From Bryoerythrophyllum caledonicum (lineage: Eukaryota > Streptophyta > Bryopsida > Pottiales > Pottiaceae): a stretch of DNA of 64,000 nt. Below the pieces are notes generated by a model. It saw only the letters and a list, made by a program, of their open reading frames with translations. It was not told the DNA's origin and searched no databases. The stretch is from NCBI GenBank assembly GCA_963971425.1, contig OZ020517.1:27050668-27114667 (forward strand), given 5' to 3'. Shown in pieces: positions 46,587 to 58,000 of the stretch (position 1 is its first letter; the number at the start of each line of letters is the position of its first letter). The position numbers were made by a program, and so were the translations under genes.

Positions 46587-48440
46587 AATAGATGTGATCT
46601 TAAGTAATATTAGGAGGAGCTCTGTGCAGACAATGTGAATACTAGAAAGAAATTTTGCAGTTGCAGCAAGAGTTTAGACGTTTGCAGCTTCGAGAACTCA
46701 TGATATGGCTTATTATAGAAGCCAAGATAATGAGCTGATAGTTGATTTTGAAAGACTGAACAAATAATTGTAAAGTTGCAATCTTCTGGTGGAAATATGA
46801 ATGATATTGGCTCCATGATACAGTGTCATAAGATTATGATCACAAATGAGTCAACAACTACTTAAGAGGAATAACTGTCTGAGACTGAAGAATTCTAGGA
46901 GTGTTCTACAAAAAATATACAAGCGGAAGTCTGCTGAAAGGAGGTTCGGTGACTTGGAAGTGTACACACAAAGAAGGAAACACTAAGCAGTAAGTTATGA
47001 AAAAAAAAAAAAAAAAACTATGTTGAACTGCTTGTAACTACAGGAGTCAGCACTCTAGTCAAGCGTGGTGGGATGAGCCACGTGTGATGGATACATACCC
47101 GGCACTAGCACCCGGAGGTTGCCACGACAGTATGTACCCGCGGCACACGTTAACCGACCACCAAGGCCTCCTAGATGAAAGCCAGGGGTTAGCTAGCCTA
47201 TATATCGTGAGCCGCAGGAGCCTTACCAAACGATATGGGACAAATGCTGAACCTAGTATACAGAAAAATACTAACTTCTTCCACTGTTTCGATTATTTGG
47301 AGAAATATATACAACACATTCTCACGAATCTGAAGCATGATGAATAACACTGATTATAGGAGCATGAGGAACTTAGGAGAGAATGGCAAAAGAAAAATTG
47401 ATTTTAGAAGCCTGCAACTTGTGAAAAAAGGAGGAAAGCCTGTCAATACAGACAGAGCTCTGTCTGTACGAAGTTAAGAGCAAGTTCGGGAAGAAACGAA
47501 CGAGCTGAAAGAACAGATAATTTTTCCACTTAAAAACCAGTATGTAGTAAGTTTATCCTTTGAAATAAAACTCCTTAAGTCAAAATTTAAGAGAAGATCT
47601 CTTTAAGTACAAATTGTAAGAGCCTTTAAACACACTTTTTTTAGTGAGATCATCTTTTCCTGTGATTTTAAGAAGTGAGAGTTTAAGTCACTACCGTGAG
47701 CAGACTAGAATCTTAAGAATCAGACGAGCAAGTGAAATTTAGTCTCTTAAGGAAAAAGAACAAATAGGATAGATCCTTATTTTCCTTAAGTAAATCAGTT
47801 CTATAAAAACTTGTTATGAGTCAGTTTCCTTACAAAACCAAAGTCAGTTCCATTTTGGATAAAACAAAAATCTTAAGACTTAGATGTAGTGTGAGAGTTT
47901 TAAGAACATCTGGAGGGATAGTGTCTTAAGGAAAGAGCAAATTCAATTGAATTTGTAAAAAAATAATAATATTAAAAAAATAAAAAAAATAAAAACTTAA
48001 GGCATATTCATGAAAGGAAAAAATAAGAGGGAGAGAACATGATAATTCTAATGAGAGAATATCATGAAAGGAAAAAATAAGAGGGAGAGAACATGATAAT
48101 TCTAATGAGAGAGTATCATGGAAGGGAAAAATAAGAAAGAACATGATAATATTGAGAGATAAAGCAAAAAGGCTATGGAAAACAATGTGAGTGATGTAGA
48201 TAAGACGATTAGTGGTGAAGTAATATACACACTATTTGAATTGTATGATAGGATAGCTCACACAAGATAGAAAAAATAGAAATTAAAGAGTGTGGAAAGA
48301 AAATTAGTAATCTAGGATTAGTAATTAGTCGTGAGGATGCACTACTAATTTACTAATCAAGAGATGTGAGGACTAAAGAGTGCTAATTTTCTAAAATTTA
48401 AAAAAAAAATTAATTTTTTAAAAAAAAAATGATGAATGAA

Positions 48441-48472
<32 letters not shown>

Positions 48473-48881
48473 AAAAGATGGTTGCAAGTGGAGTGTAAAG
48501 GAAGTTATGGAAGAAAAAATAAATTGAAAAGAAAAATTTGAAAAGCAATGAAAATTAAAAATGAAGATTTAAAAGAGAATGGAAAAATTCAAAGCTAAAA
48601 TGAAAAAATTATGGAAATCTACAAATGGAAGATTTAACTAAAATAGTTAAGTTAAAAAGAGAAACTTGAAGCCAAGTATGTATGAGACATACTCATTAAA
48701 GAGGAGAACAATGGAAAGCAAATAAAGAAAATCAACAATTCTTAGAGAAGAAAGACATGTAAGAAAAAAATCTATATGGAGCTTAAAGAGACTACAAGAA
48801 AATGATAGGAAGGAAGATGGAGTGCGAAAGATCAAGTTCAAGGACAAAGGTTGTTGAAGTCGACGAGGACGTCTCCAAGCT
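46587..48881. other. 3' non-coding region of retrotransposon B
   Basis: No gene. An A18 run lies at 47,000-47,017, followed by a short GC-rich segment (47,060-47,240). CTTAAG-rich DNA covers 47,520-47,940. A 58-bp tandem duplication (CATGAAAGGAAAAAATAAG ... ATGAGAGAATAT) spans 48,008-48,125. AT-rich DNA matching positions 1-890 then runs to the PPT. Confidence 0.7.
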
Positions 48882-48891
48882 AAGAGGAGGG
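48882..48891 (+). other. Polypurine tract of element B
   Basis: AAGAGGAGGG precedes CTA and the LTR start TG at 48,895. It is preceded by the conserved GTTGAAGTCGACGAGGACG also found before LTR A. Confidence 0.85.
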
Positions 48892-48894
48892 CTA

Positions 48895-50884
48895 TGTAGA
48901 GCCAAAATGACAAAAATAGTTTTTTTCCGAAAATTAAGTGTAAAAAGGGTTGTAGATATATGGAGAATTAAGTAATTAATGACTAAATTTACACTAAGTA
49001 GCTAATTAATTGGAAAAATACCTATTCATATCCAAGAATAAGGAAATAATGGGAAAAGGGTTGAACTCACACCCTTTGGATAGATTGTACCTTTTCATGA
49101 ATGGACATGAAGAGATGTGAAGATTTAGTGGAATTCATCTTAATGGTTAATAATAGGGAAAATCTCTTGCCAAGAGGTGTACCTCTTGGATGTTGAGTAG
49201 AATGACTAGCTTGAATTTTTAGCATTCTTGGCCATTACCATAGAAATTTCTTGGAGGAAGATTGGAGTGAGCCCTAGCTTTAGGTGAAAAAAGCTAGTTG
49301 ATGACTCTTAATGTTGTAAGAGTATTTAATTTTATATATGAATATATAATTACTATTGAATTTGCATATGTAGAGTCTTGTGACTTGAGTCATATGTATA
49401 ATTACAATAATATGTGAACTTCATTGCATAAATTTGACATTGTGTGTTGTAAATGCAATTGCATGCATTAGGTATTAATTGTGGATAAAATTCCTATGCA
49501 TGAATGCATTGTATATTTATTCTTTATGGAATAAGTTAGGGAAATACCCTAACTATTAAGGTCGTGGGTGTGACCTTGTGTGTGTGTGTTGGAGCATTAA
49601 TCATGAGTGTGAAGATTAATGGAGATAATGTGAAATTAAGTGACTTAGTGCATGAGATGTGTGATGCATAAGTACTTAATAAGATCTCAAGTGTGAGTGA
49701 GCATAACTTGAGTATCATAAGAATAAGAGTGGAAATCTTATTCGTGTTAATGCAATTTATGCAATAAACATCTAGAGTGGCATACCTTGATGCATGGCAA
49801 GAGTGTCATATTATGCATACAAAAAATTGGCATTAAGTCTAACCTTAATAGAAGGGATTCTCTAAGGTAGACTAAGTTGTGAGTATTTAAGAATCTATCA
49901 TAAGAGAGAAAATAAGGAACAAATCCCGAAGAAAGACTTAAGGAAAGAACATAGAAACTTAAGAATCTTAAGTCCAAGTTTGGATACATAAGCTTATGAA
50001 GAGTGAGACCTTAAGTACCATGAGACCCTTAAGTTTAAGGGCTTGGACTTAAAGGTTCGTATAATTGAGAATACGGGACAATATTTGCATTCAGTGAGAT
50101 GCACTCCCGGTTCTGGAAGTCTTAAAGACAGAAACTTAAGAACACTGTAGGACCGAATTGGTCTAGACAGTGCAGGTTCTTAAGAATCAGGCCTAAGTGA
50201 GAAAGTCAGTGCTTAAGAACTCAAGGACAGAAACTGTGTTCTTAAAAACATGGACCCGACCGAGAGAGAAGTCTTAAGTAAAATTCAGACATCTTAAAGA
50301 CTAAGTGGTACGAGTAAGTGTGGAACACCGTGGTCTTTAAGGGATAATTGTGGGTAAGTGAACTTAAGTGGAGACTTAAAAGGTGAACTCTTTAAGACTT
50401 AAGTTAACTTGTGTGTGTGTTTTTTGAGACTAACTTTGGTCTTAAGAACGTGATCGCGTGGACTGAGTGGACAGACGTGAAAAGTGGATCATTATTGCAT
50501 GAGGTAAGAATTTGAATTCTTAAAGATTGTAATTAAAGAACCAATGCTATGAGACTTAATGGAAACTTCCATTAGCCCAGCGTGGCAAGTGTTTAAGGAT
50601 TAGTGGCATAAGCACAATCTTAAAAGGACTAATGTTCCGTCTTAAGGCACGAGAGATCCTTGGGGTTTAGACTTTGTTTGTGGATCCCTTAAGAGTGATG
50701 CTAACAGCCCTAATTTCCTAAAAAATAGATAGATAACCTTAAGAATTAACCAAAAAGATAGCTTTAACAACACAATTAATCCCCAATTACTTAAAACTAG
50801 GTGTATGATCATCTCCGTAACGAATCCTATGAGGTGTGGATACACTTGGGTGTTTTATTAGAGTGGTGAAAAAATCGCTCTACA
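48895..50884 (+). repeat. 3' LTR of retrotransposon B
   Basis: TGTAGAGCCAAAATG ... CGCTCTACA, 1,990 bp, direct repeat of 31,982-33,968. The right border truncates the MULE-like gene. The minus-strand open frame at 49,747-49,989 is identical in translation in both LTRs and is only a by-product of the shared DNA. Confidence 0.93.
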
Positions 50885-53149
50885 CATTTGCTCTCGAAGA
50901 CTGAGGTGGCATGAGGAAAATCGGATGGCCTATCTTCAGTGGGAGTACTCTCGACAGTTGATGTCCCAGCTTCGGTGCGGGCTTGTGTTGAACGGGTATG
51001 AACACGGGGGTGGGAGAAATTGACTTTGTCGTGACGATGGGAGTCCTCTTCAGAACCAGGTGGAAGATCAAGCTTCCGCTTACTTGAACCAAAAACCTCT
51101 TCACCTTCGAGGTGGGGAACTCTGGTGGTGAACATCTCCGCCCCGGGGAGCTTGCTGATAGCTGTAGCAATTTTGACCGGGTCATTTGATCGTCTCGCAG
51201 CTCGTAGCCGGAGCTCATCAAGATGGGGCCCAGTGCCGGAAGCGTGACCCTGTAAGAAGGCCCAGTAGTTTGTGGACTGCATCATTGCTCGCATCATGTC
51301 GTCGGTCGTGGCAACGTACAGGCAAGTGCCTCTGTTGCCGGACATCTGTAGCCACTTGTTGTGCACGGTTTCCGCAAGGTTGCACGACGGCATTTCTGCC
51401 AACTGCTCCATATCCAATTTCTACAGTTCATGTAATAGGGTTTGAGGTTAGGATTTACGGATTTCGAAGCAAACCTGAACGGCAGATAGGGCTACGATCT
51501 CAAAAATCGACAAGTCAAATTTGGGGTTTGGGATTTAGAAGTGTACCATGTTCATGAAGCCACCCCATTGGCGATAGTAGAAGTGCCAAAAACCGAGCCA
51601 GTCATCGAGTTCCTTTATCGTTTCTTCAGAAGCTGCACAAGATGACAACCACCAACCTTCGATGCCAAGGTACAATTCTTCCGCCTCTTCAGATGTCTTG
51701 GCGTCTTTCTATTGTCTACAAAGTCTAACATGCTGATCTCAGAATTCAGGCCAGATAAGTTTATTCATGTGTCTATTCAGGGACGTAACCCAATGAAGTA
51801 GACAAGACCTCTCTCTGTCAGCCATCTTCATGCTGGGGTCACCGGTTCCATAAACAATGCGAACATCATTCCAATTCGTCTGGGCGCTGTCCGCCATGAA
51901 TCCTTTGAAGTTAGGTTTCAGGATGCCGTGACGTGCCACGACGCTGTTCAGGGACATCCACAACTGTTTCTACGATTCAACGTCTTCGCTTTGCATGTCA
52001 CACACGGCAATGGTCATCATGCAGCAATATTCGGTGTCGTAAACGTGGCAGGCCATTGTGGTCGAGCCCTTGACACGCTTGACGTGATCAAACATGATCC
52101 AGGAGTTCTGAAGGTTTCCTCCGGGCTGCATACGTTTGACGAGGTCGACACCACTGCCCGGTCCTTCTTCAAACATCTTGAACAGGTACACCTTTTCCTT
52201 GCCTTGCCCTGGAAAGACGCTATCTTGGATGTACGTACGGACTTTTCAACTTTAACTTTATGATGTTGTCAAGAGGTCCTCCATTAGCAGTCGGTCGTAT
52301 GGCCGAGATAGCATTTCTGATATTAGGTGAACTGAGTATCCTAAACCTTTCCATAACCTTGACAAGAGAGTCACCTCGGAGCGGTTCTGGGATGCCCTCT
52401 CGGTCAAGTGCAAAGATCTTAGACGAAAGAAACTCTTTACCAACAGCTAGAGCAATGGCAGAATTCTTTGCAGTAGGAGTTCTAAGCACTTCGTTTCCTA
52501 CTAATTTTGTGGCTCTTTCAATAGATTCTCGGCATGTGCCTTTAGCACTCGAACGTTGATGGGTTCCCACATGAATACATGCTCTAGCTAGTCCATTCTT
52601 ATTCACAACATAATACATCCGGCAAGGACATGTGTCAAGAGAAGATGGATGGGACTTACAGATCCGGCATGCCAGCGTAGAATTTGGAGGTGCCTCGTTT
52701 CCAATTGGAATGACATGTTGGGAAATTCCTTCCCACTACGTTTCATTTCTGGAGCCAGTCCGTCGCATCCGAGGGCAAGCGTCGTTCATGCATTGGAGAT
52801 GGCCAACACAGCTAGAACACCTGAAGGTGAGACCAAAATCATTGACAATGTTAGTGGTGAAAGTTTTCGTCCACACATATCCATCGTATCGTTTGTCCAT
52901 GCCTTCCATTTGGCGAGCTATGGATGGAGAAGCAGAACTACTAAGCGGGGAGAACTCCAACACGGCGTCACCATTGAAATTTTCTGGGAGATACTTGACC
53001 TTCTCGTAACGAAGTGTATCTAGATTTAGGAACTTTAGATCATTCTTTCCCCTAGGCCTACTTTGTAATTGCTTGAGGCAGTCTAAAATAGAGGAAGGGC
53101 ATAAGTATGCTAAGGGGGGTACAAAATGGGCAAAAACAATATACTCCAT
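50885..53149 (-). pseudogene. MULE-like transposase gene, cut by LTR B
   Basis: Minus strand. Part 1 (53,149-52,220) reads KNDLKFLNLDTLRYEKVKYL, MEGMDKRYDGYVWTK and CVGHLQCMNDACPRMRRTG. It continues through TAG at 52,738 to CRICKSHPSSLDTCPCRMYY, GTCRESIERATKLVGNEVL and NAISAIRP. Part 2 (about 52,210-51,550) holds the DDE-like core: GGNLQNSWIMFDHVKRVKGS, CHVYDTEYCCMMTIAVCDMQ, KGFMADSAQTNWNDVRIVYG, DRERSCLLHWVTSLNRH. TGA at 51,741 and a TAG near 51,710 follow, then WWLSSCAASEE and DWLGFWHFYYRQWGGF. After a GT-AG intron the last exon starts near 51,426 (CNLAETVHNKWLQMSGN) and stops at the LTR. The family looks like one I recall from mosses. Terminal repeats are not visible. Confidence 0.6.
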
Positions 53150-53956
53150 AGTATGTTAGTTTTGAAGCCCTTTGTTAAATTGTTGTTGAATGCCAACCGT
53201 CCATTTCTTAGGTGGGGAGAAATCATGGCCAACAAAATGTTAGGTGAGCAGAAAATCTCTTGAACAAGGTGCTGATTTTTAGGACTTTGTGTTGTCATAA
53301 CACATGTTGCTCAATAAGTGGCCAAACCCTTTCCCGAGGTGAAAATATTGCATACTACACAGTCTGAAAATATACTAGAAATACTACGCATTATATCAAT
53401 TTTTTCAAGGCTAGGTTTTCAACCAAAAACTAGATTTTGAAGAAAATGATGGAAAATAAAAATATTTTTGAAAACACTTTATGTTTTAAGATAGATTATT
53501 GTATGCTAAAGAAGGTTCGATAAGAATTTGGAGAAAAAATCAACATTTAACCCCCATTTTAAGTATTTTTGACAATAAATCCATTTTTTGCTATTACAAG
53601 TAAATTTAAGTCTCTGATCATAATTTTTCATTTGGAATGACTAAAAAGAACCTATTGTGCATGTAATCTGGAAGTTTTGTAGAATTGTGAACTTCTAATC
53701 TCCCACAAGAAGTATATTTGTATACTTCTTAAAACTGTGACAAATATATAGTAATTACAAATATACTTCTTCTCATTGAACTGTAGAGGGTTTTGGTGAA
53801 AATTTATGATATGTGTCATGGCATGGTAGTGAGGACTCACATTTTGGAGACCAACATCTGAAATCAAAAGCGAATTGGGCATGTGACGCGAGAGAGCAGT
53901 TGTGACATGGCAAAAAACAGTTTGTGACACTATATTCGTGCCACCTTAGTCGACTA
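53150..53956. other. Non-coding DNA
   Basis: AT-rich, no gene or repeat recognised. It may hold 5' exons or the end of the MULE-like element, but I see no inverted-repeat border. Confidence 0.45.
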
Positions 53957-54496
53957 TTACCCGGAAGTATCTACTTTAGGCGGTAGAGGAGGTCTTGAAT
54001 TCTGGGAAGGATGGCTCGAAATGGACTGAGAACCACTTTCAGGTATCTCTAGCACTGTTTCTATAATTGGTGAGAGGAAGGAGTACTGAGGTCGTGCTCT
54101 TGGGAGGATCTCATCATCGGACGACTCACTGAGAATGACCGTTTCAGGATCGGAGGACTCCAACTTCACATGAGAAGCAAAGACATAATTGATTGTGGAT
54201 TTTCCTGATTCAAGAGTACGGAGAGAGGTCAGAACGGGATCACCAAACACTCTAAACTTCCCAGCCGGGAGTCTCCAGGTAAGCTCGGAATCCTTAACCT
54301 ATTTTCTTTGCAAAACAGTTGCAACAACATGGATTCCCTTGGCATCATATATTTCTTGCTCTATCCAGACAGACTCTCTAACGAGATTGAAACGGTGAGT
54401 GACCATCGACTCCAAGACCCAGACAACTCCATCAACATCGACTAGAAGACAAAGGGGTAGCATGCCATTCAGACCGCGAAGGCTAGCCATTGCCAT
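53957..54496 (-). CDS. Unrecognised small gene with one TAG
   Basis: ATG at 54,496 (MAMASLRGLNGMLPLCLLVD) begins a compact region (VDGVVWVLESMVTHRFNLVR, ESVWIEQEIYDAKGIHVVAT). A TAG at 54,301-54,299 interrupts it, and the same frame goes on (ELTWRLPAGKFRVFGDPVLT, TINYVFASHVKLESSDPETV). A Ser/Pro/acidic tail runs to the stop at 53,957. The frame is open upstream to 54,553. About 179 residues in all. The tail with ILSESSDDEILP suggests a phosphorylated nuclear protein, but this is only inference. It is divergent from the gene at 55,026 with about 530 bp between the two starts. If the TAG is real, the product would stop after about 65 residues. Confidence 0.5.
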
Positions 54497-54553
54497 GACG
54501 CGATTTGAAGCGAGAAGTTCTTTGGAAAGACTGTGACTGAGATCTACTACCAA

Positions 54554-55025
54554 ATGATTTAGTTAAATAGGAAAGGCTAGTGACTAGCATGGTTGATTAG
54601 ATATTAACAAAACTCATAACCGTGAGGTTTAGGTCGTTTGAACAATACAGGCAAACTAAGATTTGAAATGCGGCTCATTCTTGGCGGTCTGACAATATGG
54701 TCGAAATTTAATAAAGGCAAGTAAATCCTGCCATTCATTTGGCGGCTGTCAGTTACATATTTGGATTTTGTCTATGAATTTAATCAATATTGGAATTTGA
54801 GATGCGGAATCCGAGTAAGCTTGGGTTAAAATGGCGGCTTACATTGATGTTTTGTAAACATTGGGGATGCCTGTTCATGAATTATAGAGAAAAAGTGTAG
54901 CATGAATGGGAGAACCAATTAGTGGACTGGGTTAGTGAACTGGAAGGGTTGCAAAATGTACAACTATTATAGTGAAGGCTATTTTTTTTTCGGAGCCACG
55001 GATGTAGTGTCTCAGATCGAAAGGG
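54554..55025. promoter_or_regulatory. Shared upstream region of a divergent pair
   Basis: Separates the starts of the two divergent genes. It contains dispersed AATGGCGGCT/TTGGCGGCT repeats (GGCGGTCTG, GGCGGCTGTC, GGCGGCTTAC between 54,680 and 54,840). No clear TATA box is seen. Promoter function is inferred from position only. Confidence 0.35.
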
Positions 55026-58000
55026 ATGCAGGAGGAGCCAAAGAAGAGACGTAGGAAACGTGGGCTTAGATTCTCAACATCGAGACAACTAGAGTATTCT
55101 CGGATGACGAGGAAATCGAAGGTTAGAAGGTCGGATTCAAAGGGCACTTTGTTGAGTGTTGCATTGGATGAGGCACTTATTCAGGACACAGGAGTTGAAA
55201 ATGAGTCAGGATATGAGGGTGGTGGAAGAGACTTCCCGAAACAGTTTTCTGAAGGGGAGGTTCTATTATCTCAATGTGAGATCGATGGAGAAGGCGACGG
55301 TTTCCTGAAAACATCGAGTAATCGGGAAATTTTGCAGATAGTCTTAGAATCTCAAGAATTACAATCAGAGCGGGAAGCTGGAGTTCTCAATCTCAACCTT
55401 TTTAAACCAGTTGTGGAGGTAATTTATTCCGAAATTGCTGAACCCTATTGTAGTGTCTAACCTAAATCAGGTCCTCTAGCTAGTTATCATCCTCTGTAGA
55501 CGGCGGAAGGTATCTTCCCGCACTCACCTTGGTCGACCTTCCTCTTCGCCTCTACTCAAAAAATTTCGTTGCCCACCTATTGCGCGAAGGTCAAGCCATG
55601 GAGGTCTCTTCTCGCTGTTCTTCTTTGTGTTGTTGATTTGGACTGTTCCCTTGATCTTGTCTTGCGCGGATTGTGTACTGGTCGTCTTCCTCGTCATATT
55701 CTGTAGCTGTCTATCCCCGTGTTGATGATGCTAGTCTTCCATCTCTAGCGCAGGTCCGGTCTTCCCCTTGTCCCTCGTGTTGATATTGCTCGTATCTTCA
55801 TCTACAGTTTTCTTGACCTAAGGTACTGTCAATTCGCAATGAAAGCAGATTAGGGCCTCGGCACCAAGGAGCATCCTTACAACGTTAATTTAACTTGTGA
55901 ACGATGGGCTGTTGGAAAGAGATGGTGCTGCTCGTCATCCTTGTCTTTGAGTACTCGTGTTCAGGTACTGATGACATCTTCTCTGACAAGTTACAAGACC
56001 AGAAGGAGGCGAGAGTAGAGGGGTCGACACCGAGGTGCCACTTTTCTCCATTTTTGCATCTTGTAATCTCGTTTTTGTGAAACTAGTCGTCTTCCTCATG
56101 CTTGACTAGTCTTGTCTAGTTGTTCGTCATTATCATGACATATCGCTCTTTACTGTGATTATTCTCGTGTTCATCGTGCTCTTGATCTCATGTTAATTTG
56201 ATTATTTAATGTATTGCAGGTCATGTCATGGTGTTCATCATCGTGTTCATGGTGCTCGTGGTATCATGTTAATAGCATCTGGAGTAGTACAACAGGTTCA
56301 GAGTCTTAGGAAAATAGGGGCCTCGGCACCGCGGTGCATCTAGGGCCAATTTTTTTTACTTGTAGTCTCCACCCTGTGTGTAGGTTTAGGTCGTCCTCTT
56401 CTTGTCATGTTGGTCTTCTCTTGCTGTCTTAGATCCTCATGATGATGTTGGTCGTCTTCCCCTGGTCATGCTGGTCATGTCATGGTGTTCATCTTCGTGT
56501 TCATGGTGCTCTTCGTCTTATGTTAATTGCATTTGGAGTAGTACAACAAGTTCAAAGTCTAAGGAAAATAGGGGCCTCGGCACCGAGGTGCCTCCAGGGC
56601 CAATTTTTTATAATTATAGTCTCCACCCTGTGTGTAGGTTTAGGTCGTCCTCTTCTTGTCATGTTGGTCTTCTCTTGCTGTCTTAGATCCTCATGATGAT
56701 GCTGGTCCTCTTCCCCTTGTCATGCAGGTCATGTCATGGTGTTCATCTTCATGTTCATGGTGCTCTTCATCTTATGTTAATTGCATTTGGAGAAGTACAA
56801 CAAGTTTAGAGTCTAAGGAAAATAGGGGCCTCGGCACCGAGGTGCCTCCAGGGCCAACATTTTTAACTTGTAGTCTCCACCCTGTGTGTAGGTTTAGGTC
56901 GTCCTCTTCTTGTCATGTTGGTCTTCTCTTGCTGTCTTAGATCCTCATGATGATGTTGGTCGTCTTCCCTTTGTCATGTTGGTCGTGTCATGGTGTTCAT
57001 CTTCATGTTCATGGTGCTCTTCATCTTATGTTAATTGCATTTGGAGAAGTACAACAAGTTTAGAATCTAAGGAAAATAGGGGCCTCGGCACCGAGGTGCC
57101 TCCAGGGCCAACTTTTTTAACTTGTAGTCTCCACCCTCTGTGTAGGTTTAGGTCGTTCTCTTCTTTTCATGTTGGTCTTCTCTTGCTGTCTTAGATCCTC
57201 ATGATGATGTTGGTCGTCTTCCCTTTGTCATGTTGGTCGTGTCATGGTGTTCATCTTCATGTTCATGGTGCTCTTCATCTTATGTTAATTGCATTTGGAG
57301 AAGTACAACAAGTTTAGAATCTAAGGAAAATAGGGGCCTCGGCACCGAGGTGCCTCCAGGGCCAATTTTTTTAACTTGTAGTCTCCACCTTGTGTGTAGG
57401 TTTAGGGCATCCTCTTCTTGTCATGCTGGTCTTCTCTTGTTGTCTTTGATCCTCATTATGATGTTGGTCGTCTTCTTGTCATGCTGGTCTTCACTTGTTG
57501 TCTTTGATCCTCATTATGATGTTGGTCGTCTTCTTGTCATGCTGGTCTTCTCTTGCTGTCTTTGATCCTCATAATGATGCTGGTCTTCTTGTCATGCTGG
57601 TCTTCTCTTGCTGCCATTGATGCTTATGATGATGTTGGTCGTCTTTCCCTTGTCATGCCGGTCATGTCATGCTCTTTTCATCGTGTCGTGCTATTCGGTC
57701 ATGCTCGCATTGACATGATGGTTGCGTCATTTTCGTGCTACTGGTCGTTCTCTTGTGAACATGCAGTCATGCTGGTCTTCTTATTTATGTCTTTATCGTG
57801 TTGAAGGTCCTGCTTTTCATGGTGCTATAGTAGAGTTTCTAATGGTTATTTTTATGTGCTCTTGGTTGCAAGTTCACAAGGAGGCGAGAGTGAAGGCCCA
57901 CGCAGAGAGGTGAGTCTTTGCGCCTTTCAGTTTACTTGTATTCTCGGGTCATGCTTGTGATATGGCGCAAGAAGTCTTCCTCTTGTCATGCTCATCTTGT

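Larger units (their letters stand above)
31982..50884 (+). mobile_element. Ty3/gypsy LTR retrotransposon B, full length
   Basis: An 18.9-kb element bounded by two direct ~1.99-kb LTRs (TG...CA), with a primer-binding site after the left LTR and a polypurine tract before the right one. The order is 5' ORFs, gag, PR-RT-RNaseH-INT, spacer, extra 3-kb reading frame, spacer, PPT. No chromodomain follows the integrase. The RT motif FLDDFCVFG and the PBS (TGGCGAC...GCTGGGGA) resemble the Athila/Tat (OTA) side of plant Ty3 elements more than chromoviruses; that placement is inference. The flanks (GGATA left, CATTT right) do not match, so no 5-bp target duplication is present. All coding parts have frameshifts or stops, so it is not autonomous. 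Confidence 0.93.

Noticed and set aside
31965-50895. GCAAATGT (left flank) and ACATTTGC (right flank) around element B as a duplication
   Set aside because: They are in inverted orientation and not adjacent to the LTR ends in the way a target duplication must be.
56402-57194. Series of 94-codon Cys/Ser-rich ORFs
   Set aside because: Each is a by-product of one 254-bp satellite unit and lies in an intron of a plausible gene.
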